Below are positions 40,156-50,236 of a DNA stretch of 64,000 bases, in pieces (position 1 is the stretch's first letter; each line of letters begins with the position of its first letter). Under the pieces are notes generated by a model, which saw only the letters and a list, made by a program, of their open reading frames with translations, ran no database searches and had not been told where the DNA came from. The stretch lies in the NCBI RefSeq assembly GCF_902459465.1, contig NC_047065.1, forward strand, positions 22,581,828-22,645,827, read 5' to 3'. Origin of the DNA: Asterias rubens (taxonomy: Eukaryota > Echinodermata > Asteroidea > Forcipulatida > Asteriidae). Both the position numbers and the translations under genes were made by a program.

Positions 40156-40189
40156 TGACGTCATGGCTTGCTGTACCTTCCTATAAAAG
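40156..40189 (+). promoter_or_regulatory. CRE plus TATA box, candidate promoter of the PAN-domain gene
   Basis: A perfect palindromic CRE (TGACGTCA, 40156-40163) is followed by CTATAAAAG (TATA at 40182-40188). This predicts a start site near 40212 and a 5' UTR of about 340 bases that includes one arm of an inverted-repeat element (40378-40512). A MITE fragment ends just upstream. Position and motif quality make it credible; no expression data. Confidence 0.5.
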
Positions 40190-40553
40190 CGATACCAATA
40201 CGAGAATAGCGTTAAATGGGAGCGGCTGCATGATCACTTAACTGTATTATAAAATTGGTCCTCTCTGATGTTGTTCTTGCATTAAAAGCTCTTGCCTCTA
40301 AGCTAATTGTGCAGAAACATCAAGGTGAACCTCACAGATGACGGATAGTGTAACAGCCAGCCATTGTGTACCTTACATGTATAGAAAGGTTTGCGGTGAC
40401 ACCATGTAATGGTTCTCTAAATTAGTAGGGTTGGTTCTGAACAGAACCGTTGGTTTCAACTCGACGTTTCGATCAGTATGCTCTGATCGTTTTCTGGAGA
40501 AAGACTTATTGTTTATCGTACTTATTGTTGTACCTTGTTTGGTTGGACTAAAC

Positions 40554-43500
40554 ATGGAGCCCGGCATCTCTGTGCATCTCCGCATCTTGCTTATTCTTTA
40601 CACGATGTGGCAAATACCTTTGGTTTACGGGAAAGTAAACTCATGGTGTGGTATCATCGACTATGCGTTGGTCGATCTGAACTACACGACCGTACATGCT
40701 ACCACGAATCAAAAGCTGTGTTACCAGGCCTGTCTGAAGGATTCACCAAGGTGTAAGTCTGCAAACTACCGGCCGGAAGATCGAGAATGCGACCTGAACT
40801 GTGCCTTACACTATGATGTTTGTGTTGGTGGGAGATTGGTCGAGAAACCTGGGTCTATATACACCTATACAACATCTAAGGTAGGCATATATTATGATTT
40901 ATTCTTGTCAGCTGCTTGGTGAAAAGCTCTTGCACCTAACGGAGGTCGCTGGTTCGAGTCCTGTTCTAGTCCAGTTTTTTTATCCGGCCAACGATGTTTA
41001 AAACGCACTCAGTCTGTTTCACTCGTAGTTGACTGATACTAGTTTTCAGACATTTTTTTTTTAATTTAAAGCCATTATACACTTTCGGAACACCTTCGGC
41101 TCGATCCGTTAACATCGCCAGCCACCAACCCGGTCAATTCCACGCAGTGAAGACCGGGTACTCGCACTGTTATTCCCTAACTAAAACAATTATTAGTTCT
41201 CGATAACGAAAATTACGGATTTACTATAAACACTTGTCATGACACGGCGAAACGTGCGGAAACAAGGGTGTGGTTCCCGTTATTTTCCGACTCCGACGAC
41301 CGATCGAGCCTAAATTTTCACAGGTTTGTTATTTTATATATAAGTTGTGATACACGAAGTGTGGGCATTTGGACAATACTGTTTACCGCAAGTGTCCAAT
41401 GGCTTTAAAGTAATTATTTTCGCTCCTAAACCAATTTTTATCTGTCACAATTTTAATTTTGTAATATTTCTTCGCTGGAAGTGACGTTTTGGCAGAGTGG
41501 ATGTCACAAGTCAGTCAGGCTTTTTGTGTATTTTTGTTGTATTATAGTAATCAAAGGCAGTGGATACTATTGTTAATTACTCAAAATAATTATCAGCATA
41601 AAACCTTACTTGGTGACAAGCAATGGGGAGAGGTTGATGGTATAAAACATTGTGAGAAGCGGCTCCCTCTGAAGTGCAATAGTTTTCGAGAAACAAGTAG
41701 TTTTCCACGAATTTGATTTCGAGACCTCAGATTTAGAACTTTAGGTCTCGAAATCAACCATCTAAACGCACACAAGTTCGTGTGACAAGGGTGTTTTCTT
41801 CTTTCATTTTTATCTCGCAACTTTGATGACCGATTGATCTCAAATTTTCACAGGTTAGTTATTTTATGCATATGTTGAGATACAATAACTGTGAAGGCTA
41901 GTCTTTGACAATTACCAATAGTGGCCACTGCCTTTAATACTTATTCTTGTATTTTTTTCCAGATGGGATGTGACACTCCGCTTGATTCAACAAGTGCCGC
42001 ACATTGTAACAAAACATCGGTACCTCCCTGCTATAAGCACAAAGGTGGGTTCACGCGTGTGATTAAAGGGAATGTACACGTTTGGTTATTGTCAAAGACC
42101 AGTCTTCACACTTGGTGTATCCCATCATATGGCATAAAATAACAAGCCTGTAAAAATTTGGGCTCAATCGGTCATCGAAGTTGCGAGAAAATGATGAAAG
42201 AAAAAACACCCTTGTTGGACGTATTTGTGTGCTTTCAGATAAGAATAAAAGACTTCTAGCTAGAAGTCTTTTATTATTTTAGAAATTACATCCTTCTCAA
42301 AAACTACGTTACTTCAGAGTGAGTCGTTTCCCACAATTTGTTATACTATGAACAGCTCTCCAATGCAGTTTTTAAGTTAATATTTGTTTTGATTAATTAC
42401 CAAACGTGTACCTTCCATACAAAGGCACCGGACACATTTGATAATTGTCAAAGACCAGTTTGCACACTTGGTTATCCCAACTATGCATACAATAACAAAT
42501 TTGTGAAAATGTTTACCCAATTGGTCATCAAGGTTGCAAAAGAATAATGAAACAAAAACACCTTGTTGCACAAATTGTGTGCTTTCATCAGGCCAAAGTC
42601 TCTTAATATTTTAGTGAGAGATTACCTCTTTCTCAAAATATAAACAACTTTTCCGTGCTTGTTACCAAATAACGTTATGTGCAAACAGTTATTTTGAGTA
42701 ATTACCAATAGTGTCCAGTGCCCCTATTAACATTTTGAAATGTAATTATTTCGTCACCTCGAAATATCCACCGAAGTATTATTATTTTTCGTCCCTCGAA
42801 ATCTTATTTAGTTCCCTCGAAATATTATGTGGTTTCCCCGAAATTTTTAGTTCGAGGGAACAAAGTAATTGATTTCGGTGAATTTAAATACTGTCGCGAG
42901 GGAACGAAAACAAAATATTTCGTGTAAACGAAAAAGGCCTAGTAATTTTAAATAATTTAACTGGTACAGAGTCCTTAATATGCCGAGAGAATTTATTTCT
43001 TGGATATTCAAGCCATTATTTTAGTTATATATATCTTTTCCCTCACAACTACATCATGTTGTAGTTTACTGACCTTCATAAAGGAGCCAAACATATAGAA
43101 CATTGGCAGCAAAACAAATGTTGTTACCAAGTATGCTTGTAATTCCTATCCCTTAAAATTATTATACCCTTTTTTATTTATACGCCGAAAATTTAACGCA
43201 TGTTGAAAAAACATTGTATCAACCCTTCTCTTCTCACTCTAATTTAATTTCAATATTAAAGGCAGTGGACACTATTGGTAATTGTCAAAGACTAGCCTTC
43301 ACAGTTGGTGTATCTCAACATATGCATAAAATAACAAACTTGTGAAAATTTGAGCTCAGTCGGTCATCGAACTTGCGAGAAAATAATGAAAGAAAAAACA
43401 CCCTTGTCACACGAAGTTGTGTGCGTTTAGATGGTTGATTTCGAGACCTCAAGTTTCTCACATTATTTTATACCATCAACCTCTCCCCATTGCTCGTCGT

Positions 43501-46500
43501 CAAGAAAGGTTTTATGCTAATAAATATTTTGAGTAATTACCAATAGTTTCCACTGCCTTTAAAAGACCGATCAGCAAAGAAACAAAAACCCGTACAGCTT
43601 AGTAATGCATTTGTAAAGGTAAATTGTACGAGGTACATTTGTTAATACTTTGTTTCGTATAGGGTCTGAGTGGCAAATGGTTTTCAAAGGTGTGGCTGGG
43701 ACTGGATTGAACATGTACGATCAGTGGACTAATGCCACATGGGGTGGAGACTTGGGGTGCATCGGGAACTATCGAAACGATACATTGTACAATGCCTGGA
43801 ACAACAGACAAATAAACGTCACACGGGTGAGTAAAGATGGCAATGTTGTCACGCATTGATGTTGAGGCCGATCAATCCCAAAACTGCACAAGTTTGTCAG
43901 TTATATAAAGAAAACGAAATTAAATAGACGAACTCTGAAAAAACCGCAGCAACAGCTTTAATTTGAACGCATGAGGTGGTCTTTTTATTGTAGGTTTTGT
44001 CGGTCATTTTCGGAAAATGAGCAGCCAATTTAACCACCAGCCTATTCTATTTCGAACGAAATCGAATGCTACTAAAAAGGGTCACTCGGTTTCTTTGTAA
44101 GACTAGTCAAATCAACCTACTTTATTCGATTTAACATAATGTTATAAATTTGCATAGGGATAATTATAAATTGAGTTGACACATCCTTTGTTAAAGCCAT
44201 TATACACTTTTGGAACAAAAAAAAGGTAATGGTAAAAGACTCTTGAAATATTATACCATGTAATGCTTTACTTTTTGAGAAAACATTCAAACAATTATCA
44301 ATTCTCGACATCGAGAATTACGGACCTATAGTAAACACATGTCATGACACGGCAAAAATGTGCGGAAACAAGCGTGCGTTTTCCCGTTATTTTCTCCCGA
44401 CTCCGATGACCGATTGAGCCTAAATTTTCACAGGTTTGTTATCTTATATCTAAGTTGTCATACACGAAGTGTGGGCCCTGGACAATACTGTTTACCGAAA
44501 GTGTCCACTGGTTTTAAACCAAAACGACGGCGAATTATTTTAATCTCGGTCCCCAGGTAAAGCTGTCCTTGTATGACCAGAGTGGGGTCAAAGTTGAGAT
44601 GGTATTCAATGGCAGAGACGCGGACATTTCGAGCTGGTTCGCCAAGGAGCGCCTTGTAACCTCTCCATGGAGTGACCTGACCACAACGGCACAAACCAAT
44701 TTCTTCTCCATCTATGGGACGTTTAGGTATTTATAGCAGAGTTATTTCAATTTATTTCCCCCATCCCACCGAACTCGTTCTGAAAAAAAAAATGTCGTTG
44801 TGTTGCGAGGTGCCCCTTGTTCGATACCCGGCCAGGGCCAAAGTTGAGTTGAGTTGTGCGTTGGTTGTCTTCTGTGTGCCACGTAAAGGGTTTTCCAGAC
44901 CATCCGGTTTTCCTCCCTCGGGAAAAATCCAACACTTTCAACCTATGGCTGTGCTCTGTGGTCATGGGTTGATGTGGCTGGCAGCCAAAGGCGCCCTTGC
45001 ATGCCTGCTTCTATAATACATTGTAGCCGCATCCTTCGCAATTCAGCTCTTAGCTTTGAGTATGGATATTAGCCCCCCCCCCCCCCCCCCCTAAAAGAAA
45101 AGAAAAAAGAAAAAAAAAAGAAAAAAGAAAAAAGAAAAAAGAAAAAGAAAAAAAAAGATAGTTATGTGCGTATAGCAATGAGGGAGCGAGCGGGGGGATC
45201 GCGATAGTTGAGTGTTAAGCCCGGTTCATACTGCATGCGAACGCGAATGCGAAGCGAGTTTGACGTGAATGGGACGTCACACCCTCCTTTCGCAGCGATT
45301 ATTCGCAAGGGATAGAGTAGAGTTCAACTGCTGCGAATTGCTCGTTGCGAATTTGTGACGTCAAGATTCGCTTCGCATTCGCATTCGGAGGAAGTATGAA
45401 CCGGGCTTTAGTGTGAATAACAACGTCTTGCACCGAGACTACATCTTTTCAGAATTTAGTGATGCTTAACAACATACAGCCTGACGCATTGACCCGGGTC
45501 ACGGTCATGTTGACCCGGATTGGGGTTACAAACTTGGGATTTAATCCGGATTCTTATATGTAAATTTGACATTTTTTGTTTTGTTCTGATACAGATAACG
45601 GGTCGGTCTGAACCACTGCTGATAAATTACATGATGGTTTATAAGCGATAATAAGCGTGTTAATACTCTTCTTTATTCTTGTTTTCTTTCCACCCCCCCC
45701 CCCCCCCACACCCCACAGTGACAGATTGGCACATCGACGTTTCTACATTAATCGGCACTTTTACTACTGTCCAAACGACACCGGTTGGCTGATGGTGGTG
45801 GAAGCAGCTACAGGGCTGTGCGACTATGAACTTGGACTGCCAATGGGTTATCCCGCCATACTGTACAGCACAGAAAACCACGCTGTTCGCTGGCACTGTG
45901 GACTAAACAGTTAGTTAATGTGATCTTTATGAAATCGTTATACTTCTTTACAAACAAAATTCACAAACTAATATGGATTTTGGTACTTGTTGTAACACAA
46001 GACACAATGTCCACGGATTCACATTAAATTTACACCGTTTGAAGATAATGATAGTAGAAAGCGTACCTTAAAATATTAGTTATTGGGGTAAAGCAGTTTT
46101 TGAGAAATGAGTAAAACAATGTAATGGAAATACGTTTTTACGAAAATTATTTCCATGACATTGTTTTACTAATTTCTCAATAAATACATCACCTCAGCGA
46201 GTAATATTTTCAGGGAATCTTTCTACCATCATTGTCTTCAAACTGTGTGTGTTTAATGTAAATCTGTAGACATTGTGTTTTTTTTTGTTCTACAATTATT
46301 ATATAGATCCTTTAAGTAGGATTTGAAACTTTACATGGTGAAAATACCCTAAAGTAAGGTTTGCATTAACCACCACGTAGTGATAACCTCTCAATGAGTT
46401 GGGGGTGGTTCGAAAAAGAACCGTGTTTTTCAAGTCGACGTTTCGATCAGTATGCTGTTGATCGTCTTCTGGAGAAAGCTAAATGATGTTTACGGGTATG

Positions 46501-47758
46501 CAGGAATTTCTGTTTGTGCACGTGTGTAAATAATACTAATAATATCGCAGTCTTATATAGCGCACGTATCTACCAAACACGGTACTCAAGGCGCTGAGTA
46601 TAATATACAATCTTTCAGAAAGCTATGTTATTGCAGTGATGGATTCTGAGACCCAATTAGTTAACACCTTATAAGGGTTTACATGGTTCTACGGCACATT
46701 AAGCAGCCACACCCAGGAACACCGGGGCAAACCCCTTATCTTTTCGATATCATGCACTGGGTTCTTTTACATGCGTTACACAACACATGGGACCAACGGC
46801 TTTACGTCCCATCCGAAGGACGAGGCAATGGTTAAGTGTCTTTCTTGAGGACACAAGTGTCACGGCTGGGGATTCGAACCCACACTCTGCTGATTAGAAA
46901 CACCAGAGTTTGAAATCGGTGCTCTTAACCGCTCGGCCACGACACTTCCACCTACTCCACCTTACTAGGCATTCTTCGTTTACACAGCTAGCGCTAAAAA
47001 TCGACCCTTGCACACGAATAATTTTTAGGAATGGTGATCATAAGCGCAGAATTTGGCTGTTAAACAGAACCAATGTAATTGGGTCAAGTTCGTGGCGATC
47101 CTCACTAGCGGCTGGGACCGGGTCTTCACGCTAACGCTCGTGGGGGACGGAGCGCCGCTGGCCCCCACGAGCCACCTCTCCGACGAGTGCCTCCTGCTCT
47201 GCACTTTGCCGTGCACCCAGAACACCGTCTTTCCACCAAGTCGGGGCCCCGTGCCGGGCCCCCACTGCAGCCGGGCGAGAGCCCCGCAGCCCCCCTCGGC
47301 CCTACTTTAATAACGGACGTTGCATCCACCATGGAAACCAAAAGCCCAGCATAACTGTTACGGACACGGCATGACTGAAGAGTGCGATGCGCAAAAGTTA
47401 TAATATATAATTTATAGTTAACTTTTTTTTTTCCCAGACTGAGACCCTTTCGCAGCTTCGAATCAAACTGTCTTGTAAAAGCTGTTGATGATCAGTCAAC
47501 TACTTTAAATTCATGCCAATAGAGTTTTAACTTGTTAAAAACAATCAGTGCTTGCTTCGGTTTGTCCGATCCAGCTACCAAACACGGTTTCAAGAACTGT
47601 ATATATAAAAAAAGATAACTATGATAAAACATACCAGCAATTATTGAACAAACAAAGTTACAATTATTCATTGAATTATTTTCATTTGTTTGCTATTGTT
47701 TGCAGATGGAACGTTGGGCGCAGCAGATTACTTGACCATCCAGATTGACATTGAGTGA
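40554..47758 (+). CDS. secreted protein with PAN/Apple-like domain and uncharacterised C-terminal domain, 6 exons
   Basis: Exons 40554-40880, 41963-42044, 43663-43826, 44557-44726, 45719-45909 and 47706-47758 join in phase for 328 residues. Residues 1-26 form a signal peptide (hydrophobic LRILLILYTMWQIPLVYG). A PAN/Apple-like module follows, with cysteines in WCGIIDYA, LCYQACLKDSPRCKSANY and ECDLNC. After a short cysteine-rich exon comes a domain of about 200 residues: EWQMVFKGVAGTG, VKLSLYDQSG, ISSWFAKERLV, FFSIYG, RRFYINRHFYYCP, GWLMVVE and a last strand AADYLTIQIDIE. I recall similar domains in unnamed cnidarian, amphioxus and echinoderm proteins; no function is known to me. It is probably extracellular and disulfide-bonded. 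The frame stays open upstream of the ATG to 40431, but that part is repeat DNA, so I start at 40554. The exon 5 acceptor has an unusual C-only tract. Confidence 0.85.
41553..41938. mobile_element. TTAA-type MITE, main family
   Basis: AAAGGCAGTGGATACTATTG to AGTGGCCACTGCCTTTAA. It ends about 25 bases before exon 2 of the PAN-domain gene. Confidence 0.8.
42065..42415. mobile_element. MITE, CCAAACGTGTACC family
   Basis: GGGAATGTACACGTTTGG to CCAAACGTGTACCTTCC, with GACTTCTAGCTAGAAGTC at the centre. It begins 20 bases after the donor of PAN-gene exon 2. Confidence 0.75.
42418..42728. mobile_element. MITE, GGCACCGGACACATTTG type
   Basis: AAGGCACCGGACACATTTG to AATAGTGTCCAGTGCCC, directly abutting the previous element. 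Confidence 0.65.
42730..42945. repeat. degenerate CCCTCGAAATATTAT tandem repeat
   Basis: At least five units in one orientation (TCCCTCGAAAT) then several inverted (GAGGGAACGAAA), giving a weak hairpin. Confidence 0.55.
43256..43562. mobile_element. TTAA-type MITE, main family, internal deletion
   Basis: TTAAAGGCAGTGGACACTAT to AGTTTCCACTGCCTTTAA; lacks part of the central palindrome. Confidence 0.8.
44195..44515. mobile_element. repeat, AAAGCCATTATACACTTT family
   Basis: TTAAAGCCATTATACACTTT at the left and GAAAGTGTCCACTGGTTTTAA at the right. A related copy lies at 41070-41415 in the previous intron; this one ends about 40 bases before PAN-gene exon 4. Confidence 0.65.
45070..45160. repeat. 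poly-C run then A-rich tract
   Basis: A run of about 18-20 C followed by roughly 70 bases of AAAAAAG units. Low complexity. Confidence 0.9.
45216..45410. mobile_element. hairpin MITE, AAGCCCGGTTCATACT family
   Basis: AAGCCCGGTTCATACTGC to AGTATGAACCGGGCTTTA with inner pairing (GCGAATGCGAAGCG/CGCTTCGCATTCGC). About 195 bases. Confidence 0.75.
45975..46315. mobile_element. palindromic MITE, ACACAATGTCCACAG family, copy 2
   Basis: GACACAATGTCCACGGATTC to TCTGTAGACATTGTG and a TTAA, with CCGTTTGAAGATAATGATAG and its mirror. Confidence 0.75.
46529..46947 (-). mobile_element. near full-length tRNA-derived SINE
   Basis: Read on the minus strand: tRNA head GTGTCGTGGCCGAGCGGTTA with box B GGGTTCGAATCCCC, a body with GGGACGTAAAGCCGTTGG and GCATGTAAAAGAACCC, and a tail GCGCTATATAAGACTGCG like L2-type LINEs. 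This is the best copy of the family in the window. Confidence 0.75.
47091..47312. other. GC-rich island of unknown origin in the PAN-gene intron
   Basis: About 220 bases with far higher GC than the surroundings, open in more than one frame on both strands, no repeat ends and no recognised protein. Not a CpG promoter of a gene I can see. Confidence 0.4.
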
Positions 47759-47817
47759 AACGAGATTCGAGGCATCCGCATCGTGCACGACCAATATTGA
47801 TGGCGCACTGCAACCCT

Positions 47818-47823
47818 ATTAAA
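47818..47823 (+). terminator. possible poly(A) signal of the PAN-domain gene
   Basis: ATTAAA about 60 bases past the stop codon. It is the common variant hexamer; position is right but the motif is short. Confidence 0.35.
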
Positions 47824-48492
47824 CTTTGAAACGATAGGTGGCAGCAGACTTACCAGTTAAATTTCTGTTGTTTGCGTATAAGAAAACAATTGATTTACCA
47901 AAGGTGCGTTTCCGCCAGTGATTAACCTATGGCCTGTTCAAATGAAACAGGTTTTGACTAATACGACCGCGAAAACGCCCCAGGATGTTTTTTTTTAAAT
48001 AATTATGCTGCCACCCATCGTCCAAAAATTCACCTGTTGAATTCACCCGTTGAAAACAACTTGTTGCGCTTTTTAATTCTTTAGTACGTAATCCCACAAT
48101 TTCAAACTAGTCCTTGATGTAAGATAACAATACGAAGTGATTATACTCTTAGTTTTCGATGTTATAGTTAAATTTTTCGAAGTATTATGATGTGCATTTT
48201 AAAGCAATTAATATTAATTAGCGAAAATTAAATTTAACCAGGACGTAATGCCAATAATGTTCACACCAACGCATGGTCGTACAGTCCACGACTATTCTGC
48301 TTAAATAGCGTGTAAAACAGATTTCGGCTGCTCTCAAACTTTTCTACAATGGTATACATGAACTCTGTAACGTTCACTTAAGCCGCAAAACCACAACACA
48401 CACGCTGTGTGTACATTGGGTAAGTTCACTCAGTCCCCACAAAAAAAGAGAATACCCCAGATCCAACTTGTGGCTTACATCTGTTAAAAACG

Positions 48493-48738
48493 TTGGGTAT
48501 TTTGGAATTCAATGTGTTCAATTTATACGTAGCTTCGAAGTTCATGATGACTGGTAGGTCGAAGACCATCCACAAACTATTGCTGCTGGCAGTGCTTGTA
48601 ATAATAGCGTTATCCAGATGTTTGGATGTTCCGACCTTAACAAATTTAGTGATTTTTAACCGTACCGCGATGCGAACGAGAAGACACATTGTGTTGTTAA
48701 CTATGATACAGTCCCTGACTTCGCTGACTGATGCGTGA
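48493..48738 (+). CDS. small open frame with signal-peptide-like start, doubtful
   Basis: An open frame between the PAN-domain gene and SLC7 copy 2. From the ATG at 48544 it reads a basic start, then HKLLLLAVLVIIALSRCL, which looks like a signal peptide, then about 40 polar residues with RTRR, a possible dibasic cleavage site. It could be a peptide precursor, a first exon of an unrecognised gene, or chance. No homology recognised. Confidence 0.15.
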   Translation: MGILEFNVFNLYVASKFMMTGRSKTIHKLLLLAVLVIIALSRCLDVPTLTNLVIFNRTAMRTRRHIVLLTMIQSLTSLTDA

Positions 48739-48869
48739 TACCACAGTGGGGATAAATTACCTTAACAAACTGCTTTAGTCAATTTCACACAGAAAAGCTA
48801 AACAATATTCGTATTATAACTCGTTATTATTATCATTACTCTTGAATTATATTAACTAACTGTACTTAG

Positions 48870-49169
48870 CATCTCCGATCATCTTCTACCGCCCACCTGG
48901 AATTCAACTCTGGCCCTATCCCTCGCACTCGCTATGGAAACCGCTCCTTCTCAATCGCCACTCCCACTCTGTGAAACAATCTCCCCGTTCATATCCGTGC
49001 CTCATCTACACTGGACTCATTTAAAACCGCTCTAACAACACACTTATTTAAATCCATCTAGTCTGTTCTGTTTCTGCTATTTTATCCCACTTTTAATTGT
49101 CTTTCTTTTTTTATCATACACTTCCTGTTCAGCGCTTAGAAACCTTGTATTAAGCGCTATATAAATGCA

Positions 49170-49210
<41 letters not shown>

Positions 49211-49215
49211 GCAGT
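48870..49215 (+). mobile_element. 3' end of an L2/CR1-type LINE
   Basis: Reads RYGNRSFSIATPTL, a stop, then NNLPVHIRASSTLDSFKTAL and THLFKS, the C-terminal end of a non-LTR reverse transcriptase, with the usual W before NNLP mutated to stop. The tail AAGCGCTATATAAATGCATG is followed by ATT repeats. Dead 5'-truncated copy. Confidence 0.75.
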
Positions 49216-49706
49216 GTTTAACTACTATTCACTCATCGTTTCATTAAAAACTGCATCAAATGTTGTTTCATAAGTATATTTTGTTGTTACTTGGTATTTG
49301 AAAATCCACAAAAAACAAACTCGACCAAGAATGTATCCGCTTGGCTTCAAACAATTTTTTAATGTCATTTATAAATTGGGAAATAAGTGCCTATATTTTG
49401 TATACTTTCCAAAGAAGTTGTTCAACCATGAGCATCTTTATACATCGTATAATGTTCAAATCCTATCCCTTCATACTTTCATGCCTAGCATTGTACTGCA
49501 CAACTTTTATTCAATTGCCCATTCGATTTGACCGATTATGTTTTCATTAAATGTTTGCATAATAGAGATCAAACTACAGTCAAACTTATTCCTTATCAAA
49601 TTAATATTTGTAGGTCGTAAGGGCGGGTAATGATTAACCTTATCACGGGGAGCATGATGTAAATCGAGATAATGTACTACCTGAAAATACCATTGCACCA
49701 AATGCT

Positions 49707-50090
49707 TTAAAGGCAGTGGACACTATTGGTAAATTGTCAAAGAACAGTCTTCTCACTTGGTGTATCTCAACATATGCATAAAATAACAAACCTGTGACAA
49801 TTTGAGCTCGATTGGTCGTCGAAGTTGCGAGATAATGAAAGAAAAAACACCCTTGTCACACAAAGTTGTGTGCTTTTAGATGCTTGATTTCGAGACCTCA
49901 AATTCTAAACTTGAGGTCTCGAAATCAAATTGGTGGAAAATTACCTCTTTCTCGAAAACTAAGTCACTTCAGAGGGAGCCGTTTCTCACAATGTTTTATA
50001 CTATCAACCTCTCCCCATTACTCGTTACCGAGTGAGGTTTTATGCTGATAATTATTTTGAGTAAGTACCAATAGTGTCCACTGCCTTTAA
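49707..50090. mobile_element. TTAA-type MITE, main family
   Basis: TTAAAGGCAGTGGACACTAT to AGTGTCCACTGCCTTTAA. It ends about 150 bases before the SLC7 copy 2 start codon, so it may form part of that promoter. Confidence 0.85.
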
Positions 50091-50236
50091 TCGGCGTAAT
50101 CTTATCGTGGAGCACTGTTGTACCTTGGACCTTACTGATTAATAAGAGTTTTCTAATTTGTGTTCATTTTGAAACGCCTAACGAGCATATTGAATACTTT
50201 AGTATTTATATGAGTTAAGAGGGCAACTGATGTGTG

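Noticed and set aside
40431-40553. N-terminal extension of the PAN-domain protein
   Set aside because: The frame is open, but the sequence is one arm of a dispersed inverted repeat (CGACGTTTCGATCAGTATGC) and the ATG at 40554 starts a good signal peptide.
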